Of a stretch of DNA of 40,808 nt, positions 32,001 through 40,200 are shown piece by piece. Origin of the DNA: Stentor coeruleus (lineage: Eukaryota; Ciliophora; Heterotrichea; Heterotrichida; Stentoridae). A program made the translations under genes and the position numbers. Under the pieces are notes generated by a model. It saw only the letters and a list, made by a program, of their open reading frames with translations, searched no databases and was not told the origin of the DNA. The first letter of the stretch is position 1; each line of letters opens with the position of its first letter. The DNA lies in NCBI GenBank assembly GCA_001970955.1, contig MPUH01000671.1:1-40808 (forward strand), read 5' to 3'.

Positions 32001-34084
32001 ATGATTTCAATATTATAGCTGAATCTTTACTTTTATTTGCATTATCTAAAGATAAAAATCAAGTAGATATTCGCCATATACAAAAAGCTGTTGATGTTAT
32101 GACAGAACATGGTATTAAACTTGGTACAGCAAGGGCGTATTTGGCTTTAGCAAGTCATAGTATTGATCAAAAATTATTTAATGATAGTTTTTTACCTTTA
32201 CTTGATGAAGCTTTGCAGATTTTCCAAAGTACTGGGCATGTGTATTTACGGATAAAAGCTATTTTATGTAAAGCTGATTGGCATTTTGAAGCTAAAAGGG
32301 TAGTCCAATCACGAGAAGTATTAAACGATGCGGTTATGCTTGTAAAAGAAACCCGTGATAGTAAACTTGAAAGCGAAGTTTCATCAAGATCACATAAAAT
32401 AAACGAATTTATTCTAAGGACTAAACAAAACTGTATAAGTTTACTCAAAGCATTTCCTTTAGTAGAAAAACTAAGTAATGAAATGATCACTAGAGCAGGA
32501 CCGATTTGCCGTTTTTCATCAAGTTTTAGGAATGATTTACATTCTGCTCTACAAAGTACATCTAAAGAAATATGCTTAGTTATGGATATTGCTTCAAGGG
32601 AAAAATTCAAACAATGCCTTAATGAAAAAACGATAATTTTGCATTTCGCTAGCGAAATGTGTTCAAGTGATAAACTGTATTTTGAAAAAGAAAATGGTAT
32701 TGCTGATCCTGTAAGTTTATTAGATCTAAAAAAATTATGTGGGGGGAATTTCAGTCAATATGGAGTGAAACTTCTTGTCCTCGCAGTACCTTTTAGTGTA
32801 AAAATCGGCCAGTATTTTAAAGATCAATTAGGGGTAAAACATGTTGTGTGCTTTAATTTCTTAAGTTACCCTAAAGATGGTGACCCTGTGCTTATATACT
32901 TGACCTTTGAAGCTTGTATCCATCATTTTTGTATTGAGTTTTATAAGAACCTTGTATTAGAAAATACAGTTAGAGAAGCTTTTGAGATAGCAAAAGAAAG
33001 TATGAAAGACCTTATGTCAAAAAAAGTTGAAGAATTCGAATTTCTTGAAATTCGTGGGGAAAATTTTAAAAAGTGGTGGGAAGAATTCCATAAAAATGAA
33101 CCAATTTTGGTTAATGAATATAGTAGTGAACATGATGTTAAATTATTCACATCTTCAGATACACAAGATAAATGTCTTATAGAAATGAGCTCAATGAGAG
33201 GTCCTTGCAATATAAAAAAAGAATTAGCTGATTTTAAGACAACTGTAGGTAGACAAGTAGAAATGTATAATGTTATTACATCATTAGCAGATTCTCGTTG
33301 TGTGCATATTTTTGGTGTTGAAGGTATAGGGAAAACTGAGTTTGTATCACAAGTTGGGTATTATCTTAATGTTAGAAACCTTTATCCAGATGGGATTTAT
33401 ATGCTGAATTTGTATAAAAAATCATCTTTAGATGAAGTGTATTCGACATTTAAAGAAGAAGGATTAACTTCACATTCTACTGATATAGACCCGAGAGTGT
33501 TTTTGAGTAATCGTAAAATGCTTTTAATTCTAGAAAACTGTGACTCGTTATACACAGGAGCAGTTCATACTTTTAATAGCTTGTTGGGTTTATTTATTAA
33601 TGAATGTGGGATATCTTTGATTTTAACAACATCAATACATATAAGAATACAAGAAGGGATTGAAATGAGAAGGTTTGCTTTAAGGCATTTGAGTAATACA
33701 GAAGGTTATATGCTTTTGTGTTTAAGTAGTCCAGAATACACTTCACAAAACTTGGAAGATGAGAATGAAAAAAGGCATTTTAATAGATCAGTTGGAGAAA
33801 TACTTAAAGATTCACAAAGTCTGCCTAAAAAAATCAAAAGCTGGGCTCCGAAACTTAAAAAACAAAAGCCGAGTCAAGTATTGGCAATGCTAGCATTTAG
33901 AAAATTTCAAGGACCGGCATATAGAATTAGTGATATTGATACCCCAGATTTACTACCTCCAGAACTTATACTTAAAAGAAGTAATACAGTTAATACTCAA
34001 GAACAAGTTGAAGATATTCCTAGACTCTCAAGAGGAGTTAGTAATTATGAAAGGTTTGCTCATGCTCGAAACAAAGAAGAGTAG
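29023..34084 (+). CDS. STAND/NLR-like protein: pseudo-CHAT, NB-ARC, TPR-like, pseudo-CHAT, NB-ARC
   Basis: After removing two assembly duplications (79 nt and 123 nt), one frame of 1620 codons (about 1619 aa) runs from ATG 29023 to TAG 34084. Order: beta-grasp/PB1-like N-terminus (1-90); CHAT-like domain (about 135-330) with IIYISCQGYL and VIIKGVYSQEMAFVFRNAG; Cys/His-rich segment (about 333-410); NB-ARC 1 (VFGFCGMGKTT near 486-496, Walker B LLILDNID near 557-564, FIVASR); winged-helix and TPR-like helices (about 670-1060); second CHAT-like domain (about 1110-1260, IILHFASEM, LLVLAVPFSVKIG, VKHVVCF); NB-ARC 2 (IFGVEGIGKTE near 1361-1371, LLILENCD). CHAT followed by a VGRxxEM-NB-ARC module is a known protist/bacterial layout. 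Here both CHAT domains lack the catalytic His (Q or E instead) and Cys. A regulated NTP-switch scaffold is inferred; the function is unknown. Confidence 0.82.
30222..30378. repeat. Assembly overlap around n at 30300, breaks the CHAT/NB-ARC frame
   Basis: The 78 nt at 30222-30299 recur at 30301-30378. With the n, the surplus is 79 nt, which shifts the frame and splits the gene in the raw sequence. Confidence 0.92.
30378..30622. repeat. Assembly overlap around n at 30500, false 41-residue repeat
   Basis: The 122 nt at 30378-30499 recur at 30501-30622 with one C/T difference (aatacatatg versus aatatatatg). The surplus of 123 nt is in frame and would create a false 41-residue duplication. Confidence 0.92.
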
Positions 34085-35009
34085 CAAATAGTATAGTTTT
34101 TAAGATTTTTTTATAGGATTATTGTTATAAGTTTATTTAGAGTAAGAATAATAGAAATTATAAGTTTAAGTAAGGATATTTTTATAGATAGTAAACATTA
34201 GGGAACTTGGATGTAAGGAATAAATGAGAAAAGGGTTATGGTAATATTTATGATATAATTTTTTGTGAATTGATTAGAGTATGTAAAAAGTAGAAGTGTG
34301 CTTTTTTATATCAAAATTATTGAATTTTTTGGNGGGAACTTGGATGTAAGGAATAAATGAGAAAAGGGTTATGGTAATATTTATGATATAATTTTTTTTG
34401 TGAATTGATTAGAGTATGCGCTTTTTTATATCAAAATTATTGAATTTTTTGGAGGATGTTATAAGTGAAGATCAGTAATTAATATATAAAATTAGACAAA
34501 AAATCAAGTTTCTTTATTGTAAATAGAATATACTAATAATTTTCAAACCATATATAAATAACTTTATTATAAATGAACATATATAGCATAACAAATACCT
34601 AATACTACCTTATATTATCTTATAAACCTAAAAAAATAAGCATTCTTAATAGAATTTCTTCAACAATAAATCCAATAAAAAATAATAAAAACCACATTAT
34701 CTCTAACAACTACATGCAAATTACATTAAACTCATCATTCCTAATCCCAAACAGCATATTCCTAATCCTCTCTTATACCCTTAATTCCAAAATCCAACCT
34801 AATCTTTCTCACTTTCATCTAAAAAAATTTAACTCAATCAAACCAGTTTCTTCTATAACTCCCTCTTATTCCTCACAAAAACATAAAATTCATTCAAAAT
34901 ATCATCCATATCTAATAAACCCCTAATCTCCAAATTAATTTCAATCATTCTAAATAAATCTAAAACTAAAAATCCAATCCTACTTAGGAAAAAAATGAAA
35001 GCCATATAA
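34085..35009. other. Intergenic with assembly overlap
   Basis: About 34085-34470 is C-poor (3' flank) and about 34530-34990 is G-poor (5' flank of the phosphotransferase gene). A 70-codon frame at 34714-34926 lies in the G-poor block, has no recognisable domain and is not called. A four-codon upstream frame (ATG 34995 to TAA 35009) abuts the next gene's ATG. Confidence 0.55.
34201..34452. repeat. Assembly overlap around n at 34333, with indels
   Basis: 34201-34332 (132 nt) and 34334-34452 (119 nt) are the same sequence apart from a 2-nt T-run difference and a ~15-nt deletion (gtatgtaaaaagtagaagtg versus gtatgcgc). The copies look like two haplotypes or paralogous copies. Confidence 0.85.
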
Positions 35010-36185
35010 ATGGTGTTTAAGTACTTTGCTGACTCGAAAAAGCTTCATGAATACAAGTTTTTAGGTAGCGATATGTCACTTTCATACGTTTATTTACTGT
35101 CTCCACTTGCAAATTATCTAGTTCAATTCATTCCTCTATGGGTTTCGTAATAATAACATAGGGCGAATATTGTAAAAATAACATAGATTACTCTTCTTGG
35201 GCATATCTCTTGTGTTTTAATGTACTTACTAACAGTATATCACTGTGGTATGGAATTAGAATGCCGTATTCCTGATAATACAATGATAATCTGCACCTGC
35301 TTGTATATGGCTTGGCTTATTCTTGACAACATTGACGGCAAACAAGCTCGGAGGACGCATTCTTCAAGTCCTTTAGGGCTTATGTTTGATCACCAGGTCG
35401 ATGCTTTAAATGTTACAATCACAACAAGTTACTTTGCTAATATGATGATGGGACCAAATATAGCAATTTACATTTGGTTTGTAGGAACTATTCCTTTTTA
35501 TTATACAACCTGGGAAGAAACTTATACAGGAAGTATGAATTTCCCTTTTATAAGCGCTGCTTCTGATGGATGTTTGATATTAGGAATCTTTACTTTTGCT
35601 TTTTATATGATAACCCCTGAGTTTATTATCCACAATGCATTTATGGGTTATTCATACAGAACTTTACTTTTGGTTGTTATGCTAGTAAGCACAATTTCTA
35701 TAGCTTTTTATAAGTAACCTATATACAGTGTTTGTATGGTTATCATAAATTCTAAACGTAAATTCCATGCTCTTCTTCATGGGACAGGGTTTTGGTATTA
35801 CGCTTTTTGTTGTGCTAATCTGATCTATTTCTCCCCTAGTTCTATTGCTGTTACAGCTCCTAAAGAACTTATGCTTTGTCTAGGATTTTGTTTTGCTAGG
35901 GAAATCGGGTATTTGCAAATTGCTCATGTTATGGACACTGATTATACTCCTCTCAATTGGCCGAATTTCACAATCCTTTCTTTGCTTATTTTCAACAATT
36001 CCCTTCATGCTTGGGGCTTTCCTATAATCGACGAGTATTTATTTTTAGTTTTTATGATCGTTGCAGCTTTTTTAAGCTACGCACATTTAGTGTACTACGC
36101 TTCAAAGGAAATCACAGAAACACTTGAAATACCTATTTTTGCTGTGCCAAGTAATTATTATACAGAACGCAAGGATAAAAATTAG
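35010..36185 (+). CDS. Ethanolamine/choline phosphotransferase (CDP-alcohol phosphatidyltransferase)
   Basis: Three 15-nt introns removed, the CDS is 377 codons (376 aa) in perfect frame from ATG 35010 to TAG 36185. The N-terminus (SKKLHEYKFLGSDMSLSYVY...ANYLVQFIPLWVSANIITLLG) fits CEPT/EPT proteins. The CDP-AP signature DG-x2-AR-x8-G-x3-D-x3-D is complete: DNIDGKQARRTHSSSPLGLM then F-D-H-Q-V-D. Several membrane helices follow, as expected for an ER/Golgi enzyme. It would transfer phosphoethanolamine or phosphocholine from the CDP-alcohol to diacylglycerol (Kennedy pathway); substrate preference cannot be read. The next gene begins 18 bp after the stop. Unspliced, the 5' third is interrupted by stops. 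Confidence 0.92.
35147..35161 (+). other. 15-nt intron 1 of phosphotransferase gene
   Basis: It reads GTAATAATAACATAG, with GT-AG ends and A at position 10. It contains in-frame stops and ends exactly before the 10-nt exon. Confidence 0.85.
35162..35171 (+). other. 10-nt microexon in phosphotransferase gene
   Basis: The exon ggcgaatatt lies between two 15-nt introns. Together with flanking exons it encodes V-S-A-N-I-I-T, the equivalent of the conserved APN-x-IT motif, so it is needed for both frame and motif. Confidence 0.8.
35172..35186 (+). other. 15-nt intron 2 of phosphotransferase gene
   Basis: It reads GTAAAAATAACATAG and shares its last ten bases (AATAACATAG) with intron 1. Removal is needed to reach the signature motif in frame. 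Confidence 0.85.
35714..35728 (+). other. 15-nt intron 3 of phosphotransferase gene
   Basis: It reads GTAACCTATATACAG. It removes an in-frame TAA and joins ...SIAFYN to VCMVIINSKRKF.... Confidence 0.85.
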
Positions 36186-36203
36186 TTAGTAAGATAATAA
36201 AAT

Positions 36204-37718
36204 ATGAGTCTTAAAAATTCAAACTCAATTATCCCTCTTGAGTATGATGAAGAGGAAGATATGTCTGAGTATAAAATTGGGGGATATCATCCAGTGCAAA
36301 TAGGAGAAAGATACTTAAACCGGTACACAGTAATACAAAAACTTGGTTGGGGGCAATTTTCTACAGTTTGGCTCGCTAGAGACAATGTGACAACCAACTA
36401 CGTCGCTCTAAAAATCCAAAAAAGCAATTTCCACTATACAGAAGCGGCAATGGACGAGATTCAAATTTTAACTAAAATCTCTAAGAGCTATGATGACATA
36501 AAATGGTTAAGAGCCTTAGAAGATTATGGTTTGCCTGCATCATTAAAAACTGGCTTTGTAGTTCAACTTTATTCCCATTTCGTCCATAAAGGTCCATATG
36601 GTAAACATATATGTATGATTTTTGAGCTTTTAGGGGTAAACTTATTAGAAATAATCAAACTTTATGATTATAAAGGTATCCCAATACCTCTTGTAAGAAC
36701 AATAGCCAGACAAATTTTAATAGGTCTAGACTATCTTCATAGAATATGTGGGATTATTCATACAGATATCAAACCTGAAAATATATTACTTCAGTTAACT
36801 CATGCTCAAATACAAGAACTTGTTTCAACTGGAATGCTTACTAATAAATTCCCTTTTGATGATTCAGGGATTAATGCTACTGAAGAAGCTTCAGTTGAAT
36901 TAGGACGATATTCTATAAATGGGATTAATAAAGTGGTTAAACGTAGAAGGTATTCGAAAAGACCAGTTGGTAATGAGGTAGAAAATGATTCACATCATAG
37001 AAGTAAAAGTGTTAATTCTGGGGATAGTCAAGATGAAACATCAACTTTTAATAGAAGGAGGAAATCTTGGAATTTTGATAGACCGGCTGATGAAGAAACG
37101 TGGAAACCAAGGCTGAGAGAGAATTTGACGGTAAAAATCGCAGACTTGGGGAATGCTTGTTGGGGAAAAAAACACTTTTCATCAGTTATACAAACTCGAC
37201 AATACAGAGCTCCTGAAATCATTTTGGGTATAAAATATAGCTTTAGCGCGGATATATGGAGTTTTGCCTGTATGTTAATTGAACTTATCACTGGAGAGTT
37301 TTTGTTTGATCCAGCATCAGGAGAAGACTTTGGGAAAAATAGTGATCATTTAGCTCAAATGTGGGAAGTTTTAGGGCATTTTCCTATAGAATGGGCTAAG
37401 ACAGGTAAAAAATTTGATAAGTATTTTACTCGAAGGAATAAACTAAGAAATATCCCAGTTCTGAGGATTTGGCATATAAAAGATATTCTTATACAGAAAT
37501 ATAGAATAAATCCTAATGAAGCTGAAGGGATTTGTGATTTTATAAAAGGTATGCTTGTGTTTCAGCCTGATAGGAGAAGCACAGCAGAGGTACTTTTAAG
37601 GCATAAATGGCTTTATGAACCTCCGAATTATAATTATTATTTGTCTGAGGAAGAACATGCAAAATATGTTAGTGAAGAGGAGGCTAAGGAGCGTGCTGGG
37701 ACTGCGTATTTAGGATAG
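36204..37718 (+). CDS. SR-protein kinase (SRPK family)
   Basis: The protein is 504 aa. It begins with an acidic N-terminus, then YKIGGYHPVQIGERYLNRY, the standard SRPK entry. Catalytic elements: LGWGQFSTVWLARD, K70 (VALKIQ), HTDIKPENILL (186-196), DLGNACW (314-320), TRQYRAPEIILG, FDPASGEDFGKNSDHL, and RRSTAEVLLRHKWL. A ~105-residue basic/polar spacer (about 200-305, with KRRRYSKRP and HHRSKSVNS) separates the lobes, as in SRPKs, where it controls localisation. It would phosphorylate SR-type splicing factors. The start lies 18 bp after the phosphotransferase stop. A second ATG at residue 20 would leave a longer spacer. The stop is TAG. Confidence 0.94.
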   Translation: MSLKNSNSIIPLEYDEEEDMSEYKIGGYHPVQIGERYLNRYTVIQKLGWGQFSTVWLARDNVTTNYVALKIQKSNFHYTEAAMDEIQILTKISKSYDDIKWLRALEDYGLPASLKTGFVVQLYSHFVHKGPYGKHICMIFELLGVNLLEIIKLYDYKGIPIPLVRTIARQILIGLDYLHRICGIIHTDIKPENILLQLTHAQIQELVSTGMLTNKFPFDDSGINATEEASVELGRYSINGINKVVKRRRYSKRPVGNEVENDSHHRSKSVNSGDSQDETSTFNRRRKSWNFDRPADEETWKPRLRENLTVKIADLGNACWGKKHFSSVIQTRQYRAPEIILGIKYSFSADIWSFACMLIELITGEFLFDPASGEDFGKNSDHLAQMWEVLGHFPIEWAKTGKKFDKYFTRRNKLRNIPVLRIWHIKDILIQKYRINPNEAEGICDFIKGMLVFQPDRRSTAEVLLRHKWLYEPPNYNYYLSEEEHAKYVSEEEAKERAGTAYLG

Positions 37719-38461
37719 GCATATTATGCTAATAAATGACTGAGATAGATACAGAGGAGCAAAGAGAAATAGCTTTAAAACTGAAGCTTTGTAAATAGAA
37801 ATTATATAAATATATATGATTGGATATTATATTTATGTGATTAGATATTTTAAGATTGGATATAGGATAATGATTAAAAGTTATAGTGAGAGATAAAAAA
37901 TGTGAGAAAATATTCGGTTTTTTTGTATGAAAAATTTGGTTAAAGGAGAGGCTAGGCTTGGAAATAAATCCTTAAAAAATTGAATAATGTTTAAAAGTTA
38001 GCAATTAGAGAAATGCTGAAATATTAGAGTTGGATTTTATGTGATATTGTTATAAATATGTAAAGATGAGAAGATGGATATATAAGAAAGTTTGTTATAA
38101 TAAGGTTTATATATTTTTTATGTATTGAGATATTAAGTATTTATATAGCTTTTATAACTGATCCTTAGAACTATAATATAAAATTCTATCAAAAACAAAC
38201 ATAAATTATATCCTTTCTGTATATAGCCTAAGCTTGAATTCATTAACTTTTAAAAAATTCAATATATATAATTATCCTTTATTTTTATAATTCTTTTAAA
38301 TATTTAAAATCTTCTTATATACTTACTATTTTTATCTTATCCAAAGCCTTAAACACAATATAAACCCAACTCCACAAATTTTTATAAACCAAAACTCCAT
38401 AAATAAAAATCTAGCATTTTAAACAAAAAAAAGTATACTATTTTATGTTATAAAAATCCAA
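37719..38461. other. Convergent intergenic region
   Basis: This lies between the 3' ends of SRPK (+) and the unrecognised gene (-). 37719-38150 is C-poor and 38160-38460 is G-poor, so the polarity flips at about 38150-38160. No gene is recognised. Confidence 0.6.
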
Positions 38462-39163
38462 TCACAACGCAAAATACTCTTTCAACTTTTGTTTTGACTT
38501 TCTTGTATTTTTAATTTTATACTGATTCCCCAATACAAACTTTGTTGCATAATCATTAATAACCTTATTTTTTTCTGACTCATAAATATTTCTTGAAGAT
38601 TTCATTTCATTATATAACTTTTTCATAAGATCGCTATTAAACCCATTTATTTCACTTAATCTTTCTGATGTCCAATTGATTTCTTTTGTATACTCTTTTG
38701 CTATAAAAGAGTTACGGCCAATATATTGTTTAAGGCTTTTAGTATTTTCACTTTTTTGACATCCTTCTTCATAAGCTTTGATTATTTTACCAATGGAAAA
38801 TTTTTTCCTGAGTTTTCCTTGTTTTTTCGTCTCGTATCTAAAATAATTAGACTTTCGTAGATGGATTGGGGGTAAATGAGAATAATTTGTTGGGGTTTTA
38901 GATGATGGAACATCTGTGGTGTTATTTTTTTCTAATAATAGAGATGAATTAAGGGGCTTTTTGAACTTGTTTAAAGGTGAAACTGAGACGTTTTTAAGCA
39001 CTGGGGACTCAGATTTTCCAATCATTTTTTCATAGAATTTTTTATTTTCTTCTTCGTAGATCTCTTCTGTTATTGTTATTGGTCTTGGACTTTTCCGTGA
39101 GATTGTCCCAAGAAAACTTATTTCTCTAAGTTTTGGCGTTGAAGGTGAATAAACGTCTTCCAT
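38462..39163 (-). CDS. Hypothetical basic protein, 233 aa
   Basis: I do not recognise a family. The protein is Lys/Ser/Asn-rich with a Ser/Pro-rich N-terminus (VYSPSTPKLREISFLGTISR, ISRKSPRP, NVSVSPLNKFKKP) containing possible SP/TP phosphosites, and a more helical basic C-terminal half. There is no signal peptide or membrane segment. The start is an ATG at 39161-39163 and the stop is TGA at 38462-38464. Codon use resembles neighbouring genes and the frame is uninterrupted, which supports coding. Confidence 0.65.
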   Translation of the reverse strand: MEDVYSPSTPKLREISFLGTISRKSPRPITITEEIYEEENKKFYEKMIGKSESPVLKNVSVSPLNKFKKPLNSSLLLEKNNTTDVPSSKTPTNYSHLPPIHLRKSNYFRYETKKQGKLRKKFSIGKIIKAYEEGCQKSENTKSLKQYIGRNSFIAKEYTKEINWTSERLSEINGFNSDLMKKLYNEMKSSRNIYESEKNKVINDYATKFVLGNQYKIKNTRKSKQKLKEYFAL

Positions 39164-39545
39164 AAATATTACAAATGATTAATTAAGTTGAAGATTATGA
39201 TAAAATGATTTTAAATATATAATTAGATAACTAGTAATCATATTAATAAATATTTTTGTTCTGATATCAGGAATTTATATACATTCTACAAGATATAAAA
39301 ACAATATATCATTAATCATTCTTCTCTTAAACCTATTACATTTATATCTGCAAACCCTATTTGCCTTAACTCGCAATACTTCAGTTCAATTTCCTGTTTT
39401 TTTCTTGTAGAAACATATAATTTATATATTAAATACACATATCTAATCATAATATCTATTAATCATAATAAAATGCATAAAAAACTAAAAACCCATACCA
39501 CCTCAATTTTTCCCAGATATTACCAATTACAGTCACTAAAAATAA
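39164..39545. other. Intergenic, no gene seen
   Basis: A short spacer between two leftward genes. About 39164-39280 is C-poor and about 39280-39545 is G-poor, as for other tandem pairs. No gene is recognised. Confidence 0.6.
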
Positions 39546-40200
39546 TTATTTCTGGTATTTATTACACAGAGCTAAATGTTTTTGCCTTATTTTCACTAAT
39601 TCATTAATATTCGAGTACTTAAATTTATAATCTCGATTGGAAGATTTATCTATAGAAAAATTCGCGTTTTTTTCAGTAAAAATATTGAAATTTTGCACTT
39701 TGTTGTCTATTTTGTCAAAGAGCTTTGTGCTTTTTTTCCATGTCTCACTTTCAACAGATTTTTTCCTTTGATATAATTCTTTATAGCTGTTTAGTTTTTT
39801 TGGGGAAAAACTTCTAAGCCTTTTGGGTTTCTTTTGGATTTCATGTATGGTTGTTGACCTTGAAGGCCAGAAACTTGAAGTGCTTGACCTGAAAAAACTA
39901 TCAACAAGGCTTTTTCTACGTAAAGGGGTTGATGCAAATGAGTCTTTAATTTCGAGTTTGTTCATATAAAGCTGGAAGAATTGGTCGCAGGAAATCCTGA
40001 AAGAATGGGACTCGAAAACGTAGTTTCTTAATAACTCTGATACAGGATCTTGCAATTCTTGCGGTAGTTTTGCAACTAATGGTTTCTATATAAAATCGTA
40101 CCATTTCTTCTATATCTATATACCCAGTAGCATCAGGATCTAATATTTCAAGAACTTCTATACAGTTATTCTTTCCTGATTCATAAGTTCTACTCGTCAT
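39546..40200 (-). CDS. Single EF-hand protein with basic tail
   Basis: The spliced product is 212 aa. Exon 1 (40102-40200, 33 codons) ends in EF-hand loop sequence: DPDATGYIDIEE has Asp at positions 1, 3 and 9, Thr at 5, Gly at 6 and Glu at 12, so calcium binding is likely. A 16-nt intron (40086-40101) follows, then a helical segment (KPLVAKLPQELQDPVSELLR) and a Ser/Arg/Lys-rich tail with repeated RS and SP sites. Unspliced, exon 1 would run into a different frame and stop at 39946. The downstream partner is unknown; it may be cortical or ciliary. The stop is TAA. Confidence 0.8.
40086..40101 (-). other. 16-nt intron in EF-hand gene
   Basis: On the minus strand it reads GTACGATTTTATATAG. Its length (1 mod 3) is exactly what is needed to join the two overlapping frames at 39546-40055 and 39946-40200. 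Confidence 0.8.

Noticed and set aside
34714..34926. 70-codon + strand frame
   Set aside because: It lies in the G-poor 5' flank of the phosphotransferase. Composition explains the Ser/Pro/Leu/Asn-rich translation.
38462..38464. TGA read as Trp, as in Blepharisma
   Set aside because: TGA appears only at gene ends here (also 10021-10023), and conserved Trp positions in the kinases are TGG. A standard code fits better, though two terminal TGAs alone cannot prove it.
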